Of a stretch of DNA of 64,000 nt, positions 1 to 7,134 are shown piece by piece. The number at the start of each line of letters is the position of its first letter. Position 1 is the stretch's first letter. Source of the stretch: Ferruginivarius sediminum (lineage in GTDB: Bacteria > Pseudomonadota > Alphaproteobacteria > Kiloniellales > Rhodovibrionaceae); NCBI RefSeq assembly GCF_003344765.1, contig NZ_QPMH01000010.1, positions 1 to 64,000 of the forward strand, read 5' to 3'. The notes under the pieces are model-generated. The model saw nothing but the letters and a program-made list of their open reading frames with translations, searched no databases and was not told where the DNA came from. A program made the translations under genes and the position numbers.

Positions 1-1446
1 AACAGGCTGCCCGACCGGCCGTCGTCCCCGCGCATCCGTCCCTCCCGCGTTCGTCCATGCCGGAGGGAATCACGCCAAACCGCCGGCGTCAGCTACTTTT
101 TCAGCGTCCTGTTAGTTCTCTACTGGTTTCAGAAGTCACTCGACCTGATTAAGTCTGGTCACTGCAAACGTGCGGGTCTGGTAGCGACCAACTCCGTGAG
201 AATGGGCGCAAATCGTGAAGTCCTGGACGGGATTGCCGAAAATGCGTCTATCTATGATGCGTATTCGGACGAACCTTGGGTTATTGATGGTGCTGCTGTT
301 CGGGTATCTTTGATCTGTTTTTCCAACAAGAGCAGTGTTAGCGCTCGGCTCAATGGTAAATACGTAGGCTTCATTTTTTCCGATCTTACATCGGGCACAG
401 TAGACGTTACCAAAAGAGAGAAGCTAGAAGAGAATAAGAACGTCTCTTTTGTTGGGGTTATACTAAATGGTCCATTCGAGGTGTCTGCAAATACTGCCAG
501 GGAGTGGCTGCAAGAGCCGCTTAATGTAAACGGCCAACCAAACTCTGACGTCTTAAAACGCACCTTCAATGGTGATGATTTTAACGGAAACAGAGGGGAT
601 AAGTGGGTTGTAGATTTCGGCGCAGAGATGACCGAAGAGGAAGCCGCTTGCTATGAGGTGCCATTTGAGTACGTAAAGAACAACGTCAAACCTTTCAGAT
701 TTCGCCTTAATGAAGACGGAGAGTATGCTGTACGTGCGAAAAACGAAAGAGAGATTTGGTGGCGACACGCTAGACCAAGGCCCGCGATGCGTAGAGCTTT
801 TAGAGGGTTAACTCATTTTATCGCAACCCCAATGGTATCAAGCTATCGGATTTTTGACATCCTGGACATTGCCTTTCTTCCGGACCAAAAATTGGTAGCT
901 TTCGCGAGGGGTGACTTATTTTTCTTCGGTTTGCTGAGTTCTCGCTTTCACGAGTATTGGACTAGGCGTACGTGTAGCTGGATAGGTCAAGGAAATGACA
1001 TGACCTACTCAAATCAGTCAGTTTTCCTTACTTATCCTTTTCCGGAGGGGCTGACGCCTCAGATGCCCAGTGCCACGTGCGAGAATGATCCGCGAGGGGC
1101 ACGGGTGTCCGAGGCAGCCGAGCGTCTGCTCCAGTTGAGACGCCGGTGGCTTTATCCTCCAGAGCTAGTCAGGGAGGAACCGGAGGTGGTTTCAGGCTAT
1201 CCCCCACGACTGGTGCCTCTTAGTGAGAAGGCCGAAATCGACTATAGGAAGCGGACGCTAGGGCGCTTGTATGCCGAGCGGCCAACGTGGCTCGACAACG
1301 CGCACCGGGAGTTGGACCGGGCGGTCGCTGTGGCCTACGGATGGCCAGAGGACATCAGCGATGAGGACGCGCTTGCGCGGCTCATGAAGCTGAACGAGGA
1401 GCGGAGCCAACAGGCCCGCGACAGGGCCGCTCAGGCCGCTGAGTGA
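1..1446 (+). pseudogene. C-terminal part of an MmeI-like (type IIL) restriction-modification protein, 5' end outside or lost
   Basis: The frame is open from the first base of the window to the TGA at 1444-1446, so the gene has no visible start. From about position 121 the translation (YWFQKS, then KRAGLVATNSVR, then GAAVRVSLICF) resembles the part that follows the NPPY methyltransferase motif in MmeI-type fused restriction-modification enzymes. The target-recognition region follows (SNQSVFLTYPFPEGL). The end, with a LDNAHRELD helix and a YGWPEDISDEDALARL segment, is also typical of that family. The N-terminal nuclease and the SAM-binding and NPPY motifs are not in the window. Codons before about position 115 are Arg/Pro-rich and do not look like the family, so a rearrangement may have cut the gene there. 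It lies in a decayed island next to tRNA-Val. An intact gene continuing to the left is possible, but the odd first 38 codons argue against it. Confidence 0.7.
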
Positions 1447-1898
1447 GCCACATTGGGCGCCGCCCGAGTCCGCCTGGAACGGGACTCCTGCGGGGGCTCT
1501 ATGGGACCCGCGAAGGGCACGGGCGGGCACCCGTGGAGGCGTGGGCCCCGGGGGTGGTGAGGTGGCGTTGGGGCCCCATTCAAGACACGCGGGCCCCGAG
1601 GCACCACCAACAGCAACAATGGGGGCGAAAGCCGAGAAGCTCGAAGTCGTGGGGTGGCGCCCGCCGTACCCCGGGGTGCCTAGACCCGTGGGTCCTCTGG
1701 AGTCCCACATCCCGCTATGCTACCCGTGCCTATCTAGTGGCAATCACACTTGGTTTCGGTATAGGCAAATCTGAGAGAACTGATAACAAGGCTAAACGCG
1801 CCATGACGGCTTAGTTTTTGGTAAAACGTGTGCTGTAGTTCTAATTCTTCGCTGCGCTCTCTGAGCCGTATCGTGGAAGGGGACGAGCTGAGGGTGAA
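1447..1898. other. Non-coding stretch, no gene supported
   Basis: I find no convincing gene in these 452 bases. Open frames exist on both strands, but their translations are low-complexity Pro/Arg/Gly sequences without recognisable motifs and they overlap the preceding stop codon. The first half is very GC-rich and carries three copies of the palindrome-like GGGCCCC at 1543, 1571 and 1591. From about 1735 the composition becomes markedly more AT-rich up to the next gene, so this part may hold that gene's promoter. Confidence 0.5.
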
Positions 1899-2561
1899 AT
1901 GGTCATGAATCGAGAAGCGCTTTTCTACCAAAGGGCCCTGAATCAGCGTGTTAACGTGAGTGATCTTAATCCACAAAGGGCCTATCAGGCCGTGTTGTAC
2001 ATGGAGCAAGCGAAGCTCCTAGCGGATACTCTTGAAATCGATGGCTTCCCGGACATTCAGATACCGGAGAACCCAAGGGAAGCGGACATCGAGGAAATTC
2101 GGGAGAACTTATTCCAGGTCGAGAGATTCATGATTAAGATGTACAATCGAAACATCTTCGATCTCGATAACAGCCTCAGGAATCAGTTCGTATCTCTTGA
2201 CGAGAGTTGGAAGCAGAAAGTCTCGTCATACATAGCGAATATTCGTAAGCATGTGGACGCAGCCGAAGTCGATGAGGCGCTGAAGGAACGAATTTTTGCA
2301 AAACTCAACCAGCTACAGAACGAGGTAGACCGAAACAGGACCCGTGTTGCCTCTGCCAGTGAGGCTCTGACGACAATGACTGAGGCGGTTGGTCAGAGCG
2401 CCAAGAATCTAAGACCTGCTGTCGCCCTGATGGAGCGCGTAACAGGATCGATCAGTAAGCTATGGCGGACTGGTGAGGAGCGTGAAAAACAACCTCAGCT
2501 TCCTGCCCCTCAAGAACTTGGATTACCTGATAACGGAGAAGACGAAGAGGCTGCCGAGTGA
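1899..2561 (+). CDS. Hypothetical protein, 220 aa, helical and acidic at the C-terminus
   Basis: I do not recognise this protein. It is rich in Glu, Gln, Asn, Arg and Leu with heptad-like spacing between about residues 70 and 180, which suggests coiled coil. There is no signal peptide and no membrane segment. The last 25 residues are Pro/Glu-rich and end EDEEAAE. Start choice: ATG at 1899 follows a GAGGG-like site; a second ATG two codons later is equally possible. Codon use is less GC-biased than in the housekeeping genes to the right, which fits acquired DNA. Its stop codon lies only a few bases from the point where the convergent integrase loses similarity, so the 3' end coincides with an apparent recombination joint. 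Confidence 0.6.
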   Translation: MVMNREALFYQRALNQRVNVSDLNPQRAYQAVLYMEQAKLLADTLEIDGFPDIQIPENPREADIEEIRENLFQVERFMIKMYNRNIFDLDNSLRNQFVSLDESWKQKVSSYIANIRKHVDAAEVDEALKERIFAKLNQLQNEVDRNRTRVASASEALTTMTEAVGQSAKNLRPAVALMERVTGSISKLWRTGEEREKQPQLPAPQELGLPDNGEDEEAAE

Positions 2562-3029
2562 AGGCTTACGGACAGTTGCCAGTGGGTTCGCGGATAAGGG
2601 GATGCCCCACTCCTTCATGGCCACGGCGAACACGTGGTGCAGAATGTCAAACTCGCGGCGAACCGTGGCTCCTGACACTTCGCTCAAACGGCTGTCACGG
2701 TAGCCAGAGAAGACCTGTGGTGTGGCTGATAGCAGGTTGACGCTCGCAAAGCTGCGCCGCTTAAGGCCGTCCACAAGCCCCCTCTCAGTCTTGGCAGCCT
2801 TCTTACGGGGGGTGATCTCGCGGCCGTAGCGGTCCAGAAGGTCACTGACCGTGGTGGTCTTCAGCGACCTCCGGTCTACCAGGATGCCCTCCTGGTCGGC
2901 TTCCTGCTCCATCTTCCGTGCCCAGGCTTGCGCGTCGGCCTTGCGGTGGAATGTCTTGCTGATCGGCTTGGAGCCCTGGCGGCGAACCTGAACCTGCCAC
3001 TTCTCGCGGTGCTTACGGATGCTGGCCAT
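2523..3029 (-). pseudogene. Tyrosine site-specific integrase, N-terminal half only
   Basis: The product starts MASIRKHREKWQVQVRRQG, followed by SKTFHRKADAQAWARKME. This is the arm-binding N-terminal domain of phage and island integrases of the tyrosine recombinase family. A core-binding helical domain follows (about residues 60-150, ending FAVAMKEWGIPLSANPLATVRKP). The catalytic domain with its R-HxxR-Y residues is absent: after about residue 157 the sequence leaves the family and stops at 168, where full-length relatives are roughly 330-400 residues. It is transcribed away from tRNA-Val, whose 3' end is 112 bases upstream of the start codon. That is the usual layout of an integrase beside its tRNA attachment site. 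With no active site it should be non-functional. Confidence 0.8.
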
Positions 3030-3140
3030 GACGAGCGTGTCCCTTCGACGGTGTGACCACAGTGGGACCGCCTGAGTTTCGCTCGTGCTTTCGGCTAGAC
3101 CAGAACCTGGCTAAGTGGTTGACCAGCCAGGAAACTTTGA

Positions 3141-3215
3141 TGGTGGGCGCGCCTGGGATTGAACCAGGGACCTCCTCGGTGTGAACGAGGCGCTCTCCCG
3201 CTGAGCTACGCGCCC
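3141..3215 (-). tRNA. tRNA-Val, anticodon CAC
   Basis: The minus strand folds as a complete cloverleaf. The acceptor stem GGGCGCG pairs with CGCGCCC, the anticodon stem CCTCG/CGAGG encloses the loop TTCACAC (anticodon CAC, reading GUG), and the T arm is CCTGG-TTCAATC-CCAGG. The 3' CCA is encoded (complement of 3141-3143). An integrase remnant immediately follows the 3' end on the same strand, so this gene probably carries the attachment site of the decayed element to its left. The tRNA itself is intact. Confidence 0.95.
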
Positions 3216-3632
3216 TTACGCCCGCCGCCGACGGCGCCGCTTATCTAGGTGAGGCGGCGGCAGGGTGTCAAGGGCTGTTCGCTGTTTAACGGTATTGCCG
3301 CCTGACGTTCCCTGTAAACAGAACCGAACGGCCGGTCGTTGGCCCCCCCCCCCCGGACGCATCTCCTGAAGTGCGGCCTCACATAGGCTGTCTCGTGCGT
3401 GTCGGCATTCGTTTGAAATCACATTTTTGTGATAGTCGACAGAACAAGTATTGCAACTAATGCGAGCTGTAGGCACGCTACCTTCTGTCGACAGGAAATA
3501 ATGAAAAGCGCGCAATAGTTGCAGAAAACCACAAAAATATTGCGTCGAAAAGAGTGGCGCGAAACCGCATTCGTTAGGGCATTCCTGCCCGTGCCAATGA
3601 GGCACAACTCATCTTGAATACGGAGTTTTCCG
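3216..3632. promoter_or_regulatory. Upstream region of the 16-codon gene, with palindromes and a poly-C tract
   Basis: No gene is supported here. The region is more AT-rich than its surroundings after 3410. It holds a run of 12 C at 3343-3354, a perfect inverted repeat ATCACA-N4-TGTGAT at 3418-3433, and two GTCGAC-centred sites described separately. Together with a Shine-Dalgarno site just before 3633 this looks like a regulated promoter region, but I cannot assign -35 and -10 boxes with confidence. Confidence 0.45.
3435..3494. promoter_or_regulatory. Paired inverted operator-like sites GTCGACAGAA ... TTCTGTCGAC
   Basis: The 10-base arm at 3435-3444 is repeated as its exact reverse complement at 3483-3492. 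The GTCGAC centres are 52 bases apart, close to five helical turns. The right site extends to the 10-base palindrome CTGTCGACAG at 3485-3494. Such spacing suits two dimers bound to the same DNA face, or DNA looping. The regulator is unknown. The sites lie about 140-200 bases upstream of the start codon at 3633. Confidence 0.45.
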
Positions 3633-3683
3633 ATGAAGAACCGTAAGAAGAACGCGGAGTACCTCGGCACCCTGCTGGGCTAA
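3633..3683 (+). CDS. 16-residue peptide: candidate RiPP/scaffold precursor or regulatory leader peptide
   Basis: The reading frame encodes MKNRKKNAEYLGTLLG and ends in TAA. A clear Shine-Dalgarno sequence (GGAG, 3622-3625) sits seven bases before the ATG. The N-terminal half is strongly basic (K2, R4, K5, K6) and the C-terminal half is neutral with three Leu, one Tyr and two Gly. A perfect 10-bp hairpin follows 14 bases after the stop codon, and then a larger gene starts at 3793. A very short, well-initiated gene followed by a hairpin and an enzyme gene is the layout of precursor peptides such as pqqA. It is also that of leader peptides, and the Leu codons at residues 11, 14 and 15 would suit leucine sensing ahead of an azlCD exporter. 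I do not recognise the peptide, and translation is inferred from the ribosome site. Confidence 0.55.
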   Translation: MKNRKKNAEYLGTLLG

Positions 3684-3697
3684 TCCGACAGACTGAC

Positions 3698-3720
3698 GGG
3701 AAGGGGCATTGCCCCTTCCC
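3698..3720 (+). terminator. Perfect 10-bp hairpin between the short gene and the M29-like gene
   Basis: GGGAAGGGGC (3698-3707), loop ATT, GCCCCTTCCC (3711-3720). No T-run follows (next bases GCTCCCG), so it is not a classical intrinsic terminator. It could act as a 3' stabiliser that raises the yield of the short transcript, as a partial terminator, or as the antiterminated element of an attenuator. Confidence 0.6.
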
Positions 3721-3792
3721 GCTCCCGCGACAGGCGAGGGTGGCCGACCCACCGCTCGCGCCGCCTGAAATACGGACTCACGAGGTGGAACA

Positions 3793-4893
3793 TTGAGTGA
3801 GATACAGATCACCCCATCCAACATCCGCCAGTTCGGCGAACCCGACGGCGCCGTCTTCTGCCTGATCACGAACCCGGACATACTTGACAAATTCGACGTT
3901 GTCGAGAGTGAGGGTTACGCCGGCTTTCAGATTATCCCCTTCACCTCCGAGGACACCTTCGAGGACCTACTGGACTCCCGAATACCTGAGAAGGCACATG
4001 TCCTGGTGGTGTCGCCATTCGCATTCTTTAAATCCCCGCCGCAAGATAGGCTCGGCGCACAGCGCAAGCTAATTGCAATGGCCTGTAATTCGACGCCTAC
4101 GGATTTCGAAACCATCAAGCATTTCCTGGGCGTTCTGGAGCGAACCGATCCGGACGCGCAGCAAGCTTTCGCCGACCGGTTCTTCGACATCGGCAGTGAG
4201 GCGGAATACCTGCGGATTGTCGATCCGGTCAACGGCACGGAGGCTCGCTTCGACCATCAGGACGAGAGTTACTTCTGGAGCGAGCAGGCCGGCCCGATCG
4301 GATCCGGCGAGCAGCAGCTTGCCCCTCCAGGCGAGATCAGCGTTCTTCCGCTAAGGATCATGGATTTCGATGACGAGCTGAACCTCGCCGTCAACGGGAC
4401 GATCGCGCTCCAGGGGTATCCGATCCTTCACAACGGAGCGCCATCGTACACGCGCGCGGACCAGGCCAGGCTCCATAAGAAGCTCGCCACCATGGAGAAC
4501 ACGCCCGTCATCGCTACGGTAGCCGATGGCGTCGTCGAAAAAATCGACGTGCCCGGCAAGGAGGCGCAAGACGCCGCGGATGTCCTGAACGCGATGTTCG
4601 AAACCGATTCGCGTTACCGGAAGGTATGGGAGCTTGGTTTCGCCATCAACACGACGCTGACAATGTTCCCGGGCAACGTGGCGATGAACGAAACCTTCGG
4701 CGGCAATGGCGGAACGTTGCACTTCGGGCTCGGACTGACGCCGTACACACAGTATCACTTGGATATAATCTGCCCGAACACGAGCGTCCTCACGAACAAG
4801 GACGAGACCCTGATCGCCGGATTGGCGCCTCGTAAACCGGGCACGGGTATGAGCCGGAACAGGAATGCCGGCTGCGCGTGCCTGGAGGGATAA
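3793..4893 (+). CDS. M29-like metallo-aminopeptidase-related protein, 366 aa
   Basis: The C-terminal two-thirds resembles the M29 (AmpS/AmpT, thermophilic metalloprotease) fold. There is a GEISVLPL strand region, a GTIALQGYPIL segment, and then the metal-site region. By position the likely ligands are E280 (in VWELGFAIN), E300 (AMNETFGG), H310 (TLHFGLG), H322 and D324 (QYHLDIICP). All five are present, so a metal centre may form. The N-terminal 150 residues are not recognisable. The C-terminus carries an unusual tail ending in CACLEG (C361, C363). The start is TTG with GAGGTGG five bases upstream; no early in-frame ATG exists. It lies between a 16-codon gene and azlC-azlD. Possible roles are release of an amino acid from a peptide or modified precursor, or peptide degradation before export. 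Real M29 activity is an inference. Confidence 0.6.
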   Translation: MSEIQITPSNIRQFGEPDGAVFCLITNPDILDKFDVVESEGYAGFQIIPFTSEDTFEDLLDSRIPEKAHVLVVSPFAFFKSPPQDRLGAQRKLIAMACNSTPTDFETIKHFLGVLERTDPDAQQAFADRFFDIGSEAEYLRIVDPVNGTEARFDHQDESYFWSEQAGPIGSGEQQLAPPGEISVLPLRIMDFDDELNLAVNGTIALQGYPILHNGAPSYTRADQARLHKKLATMENTPVIATVADGVVEKIDVPGKEAQDAADVLNAMFETDSRYRKVWELGFAINTTLTMFPGNVAMNETFGGNGGTLHFGLGLTPYTQYHLDIICPNTSVLTNKDETLIAGLAPRKPGTGMSRNRNAGCACLEG

Positions 4894-5126
4894 TCCCGCA
4901 AGTGCGGACACCGGGTACTAGAGCCCGCATGCGTCCTGCTGCCCCGCGGCCTTCCGGGTGTCCCAGGATCGAAGCCGCAGGGTATACCTTGTCGGCACGG
5001 CATTTCTGCCCGTGATGCCTTGTTCTGTGGGATTCCGCGGTGCCTGACGCACCATGCGGTTGCATGTTCCGAGGTCATGCCATATCAGATGATGCGAAGA
5101 ACTCGCGAATCGAGAAGGGACGACGG
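4894..5126. other. Spacer between the M29-like gene and azlC
   Basis: No gene or convincing promoter is visible in these 233 bases. A short frame in phase with azlC extends upstream to 5040, but its codons (MPDAPCGCMF) do not resemble an AzlC N-terminus. The motif GGCATTTCTGCCCGTG at 4999-5014 resembles GGCATTCCTGCCCGTG at 3579-3594, upstream of the 16-codon gene. The similarity hints at a shared control element, or may be chance. Confidence 0.35.
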
Positions 5127-5852
5127 ATGTCGGTACAGTCGCAGGCGGTTTCCGCGAGATTGCGGGTAAGTCAGGCGCTTGGGAGGGCGGTGCCCGTCGG
5201 TATCGCCCTGTTCCCCGTCGGCATGCTGTTCGGCGTCCTGGCGGACCAGGTCAACTGGCGCGCCCACGAACTCCTTGTTATGGGCGTTCTCGCCTTCACC
5301 GGCAGCGGGCAGTTCGCATTCCTTCGATTCATTCAAGAAGACGTCGGCTATCCGGTAATCTTCTTCATCATCCTGTGCATGAACCTACGCTATATACCGA
5401 TGTCTCTTTCGGCCTCGCGGCCACTCAAGCTGAAGGCGTTGCCGAAAGCGGCGATGGCGCACTGCGTAAGCGATGAATCCTACGCCGCTGAATCGCGGGA
5501 AGACGACGTCACACAGCGTCTTGCCGTGCGCTTGACCATCGTGGCGGCCTGGACCGGTTCGACGGTCGTCGGGGTTCTTGCCGCGGGACTGATTCCCGAG
5601 ACCCTCCGCCCCTATTTCATCGGCCTTACGTTTCCCATCAGTGCGCTGCTCTTCATGCTGAGTGCATTCAACGTCGTTGCGTTCCTCAAGCCGAATGAAG
5701 GGTGGCCGGTCACCGGACGTGTGGCGGCGGTGGCTGCAGGAATCGCGATAGCGCTGGTCCTTATGGCTGTCCTCGGCATGCGTTACTTCTGGATTCCCAG
5801 CATAGCCGTGTCATTCGGAATTTTGAGCTATGTATGGGAGAAATCGCAATGA
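5127..5852 (+). CDS. azlC: AzlC-family amino-acid exporter, large subunit
   Basis: The 241-residue hydrophobic protein has the AzlC signature region near its start (PVGIALFPVGMLFGVLADQ) and the internal MNLRYIPMSLS segment typical of the family. Several membrane helices are apparent. AzlC and AzlD together export branched-chain amino acids or analogues in characterised bacteria. The start at 5127 is chosen because GAGAAGGGA lies just upstream and the earlier GTG at 5040 adds residues unlike the family. It overlaps azlD by four bases (ATGA), so the two are translationally coupled. Its position behind the M29-like gene suggests it exports a product or by-product of that enzyme; the substrate is not shown by the sequence. 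Confidence 0.85.
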   Translation: MSVQSQAVSARLRVSQALGRAVPVGIALFPVGMLFGVLADQVNWRAHELLVMGVLAFTGSGQFAFLRFIQEDVGYPVIFFIILCMNLRYIPMSLSASRPLKLKALPKAAMAHCVSDESYAAESREDDVTQRLAVRLTIVAAWTGSTVVGVLAAGLIPETLRPYFIGLTFPISALLFMLSAFNVVAFLKPNEGWPVTGRVAAVAAGIAIALVLMAVLGMRYFWIPSIAVSFGILSYVWEKSQ

Positions 5853-6169
5853 GCACCGTCGTTGTGATAGGTATCGTCATGCTGGTGGCTGTCAGTCTCA
5901 TTGTTCGCGTTGCACCAGCTTTTATTCCGCTGCCAGTGTCGAACCGTACGATCGAGAAGATCGATACCCTGTTGCCGGTGGCGGTGTTCATCAACCTCGG
6001 CGCCTATTGCGCTGTGTCGGAGATCGCGGCGCGGCCAATCGTCGGGGGCGCCGGCGTGGCGGCTCTCTTTCTGCTCTTTCCCGTGGCCAAGCGAATCGGA
6101 CTTGTAACGACTGTCGCTTCGGCGACGGCGGTGTACCTCTTCGCCGCTCACGGGCCGTTAACGTTGTAG
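5849..6169 (+). CDS. azlD: AzlD-family amino-acid exporter, small subunit
   Basis: This 106-residue protein is almost entirely hydrophobic, with about three or four membrane spans. It matches the size and pattern of AzlD, including the LIVRVAPAFIPLPVS segment near the N-terminus and the GGAGVAALFLLFPV helix. ATG at 5849 overlaps the azlC stop codon (ATGA), and GGGAG lies about eight bases upstream inside azlC. An in-frame ATG at 5834 is less well placed. It is the partner subunit of AzlC and probably the last gene of this unit. Confidence 0.85.
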   Translation: MSTVVVIGIVMLVAVSLIVRVAPAFIPLPVSNRTIEKIDTLLPVAVFINLGAYCAVSEIAARPIVGGAGVAALFLLFPVAKRIGLVTTVASATAVYLFAAHGPLTL

Positions 6170-6253
6170 AGACGAGTATCCAATATCGAAATGAATAGGC
6201 AGGCGCCAACCGCATTGATCGATTATGATTTCTTCCTTAATTGCCGAGACCGC

Positions 6254-6270
6254 ACCCGCCGTGGGCGGGT
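6254..6270. terminator. Small hairpin between convergent azlD and gph
   Basis: ACCCGCC-GTG-GGCGGGT forms a perfect 7-bp stem directly beside the gph stop codon and about 85 bases after azlD. No strong T-run follows on either side, so it is only a possible bidirectional terminator. Confidence 0.35.
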
Positions 6271-7002
6271 TCACTGCATCGGCGGAATGGTCCTGGGCAA
6301 AGTAGACGGGCCATCGGCTACAATTCCCTCCAGCGCCTCCGGCAGCGCGGCGAAGCTGGATATAACCGCATCACCGCCCAGTTCGGCCGCTGGAACGTCG
6401 GTATAGCCGTAATCCACCAGCACCACGGGCAGCCTGGCGTTTCGTGCCGCGTCCAGGTCGGTGCGGCTGTCGCCCACCAGCACGGCTCGCGCCGCCTTGG
6501 CGTCGCCGCCCATGATCAACTCCAGCGTCGCATGCAGATGGCCGCCGTCCGGCTTGCGCACGGGAAAGCGGTCGCCGCCGCCGACGGCCTCGAAGAAGGG
6601 CGACAGCTCGAACGCGTCCAGGATCGCCTCGCTGGGCGCCTGCGGCTTGTTGGTGCAGACGCCAAGGCGCCAGCCGGCGGCGCGCAGCGAAGTCAGCGTC
6701 TCGATGACGCCGGGGTACGGACGGCTGTGCACCGCAGGCGCGGCCTCGTAGATCTCCAGAAACCGGGCGACGCACGCCGATAGCCCGTCCGGGCCGACGG
6801 CGCCGCCCATCTCCGCGAGGCCGGATTCGACCAGCCGCGCGGCGCCACGGCCGACGAGACCGCGCACGCGCCGCTGCGGCAGCGTACCAAGCCCGCGCTC
6901 GGTCAGGAGGCGGTTCAACGCCACCGTCAGATCCGCCACGGTGTCGACGAGCGTGCCGTCCAGGTCGCAAAGCAGCACGGGAGCCATAGGGCGCGTCTCC
7001 AT
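6271..7002 (-). CDS. gph: Phosphoglycolate phosphatase (HAD superfamily)
   Basis: It hydrolyses 2-phosphoglycolate, salvaging a by-product of DNA repair or oxygenase reactions. HAD motif I is VLLCDLDGTLVDT (nucleophile D13, acid D15), motif II is near GVCTNKP, and motif III and IV are represented by a KPDGGHLH lysine and the VGDSRTDLDAARNA aspartates. The length of 243 residues is slightly above the usual ~225. METRP precedes a second possible start (MAPVLLCDLDGT at 6987), which would suit the family better. Other HAD phosphatases of the same subgroup cannot be excluded. It is monocistronic and convergent to azlD. Confidence 0.85.
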   Translation of the reverse strand: METRPMAPVLLCDLDGTLVDTVADLTVALNRLLTERGLGTLPQRRVRGLVGRGAARLVESGLAEMGGAVGPDGLSACVARFLEIYEAAPAVHSRPYPGVIETLTSLRAAGWRLGVCTNKPQAPSEAILDAFELSPFFEAVGGGDRFPVRKPDGGHLHATLELIMGGDAKAARAVLVGDSRTDLDAARNARLPVVLVDYGYTDVPAAELGGDAVISSFAALPEALEGIVADGPSTLPRTIPPMQ

Positions 7003-7134
7003 TCCTTATACTCGGGCCGGTGTGTCATGGCGTTTCCAGGCTGCACGCTTTTGACACGAGCAGCGCACTTTCGCACGCCCCATCTAACAGGCGGCACTTG
7101 ATCGATTTGTGATGGCAACGACAAGGAGGAACGC

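Noticed and set aside
1443..1814. Possible gene of 123 codons after the MmeI-like remnant
   Set aside because: Overlaps the previous stop codon, has no ribosome site, and reads as random Pro/Gly/Arg sequence.
3693..3725. Intrinsic terminator after the 16-codon gene
   Set aside because: The stem is strong but no T-run follows, so full termination is unlikely; it is kept only as a hairpin.
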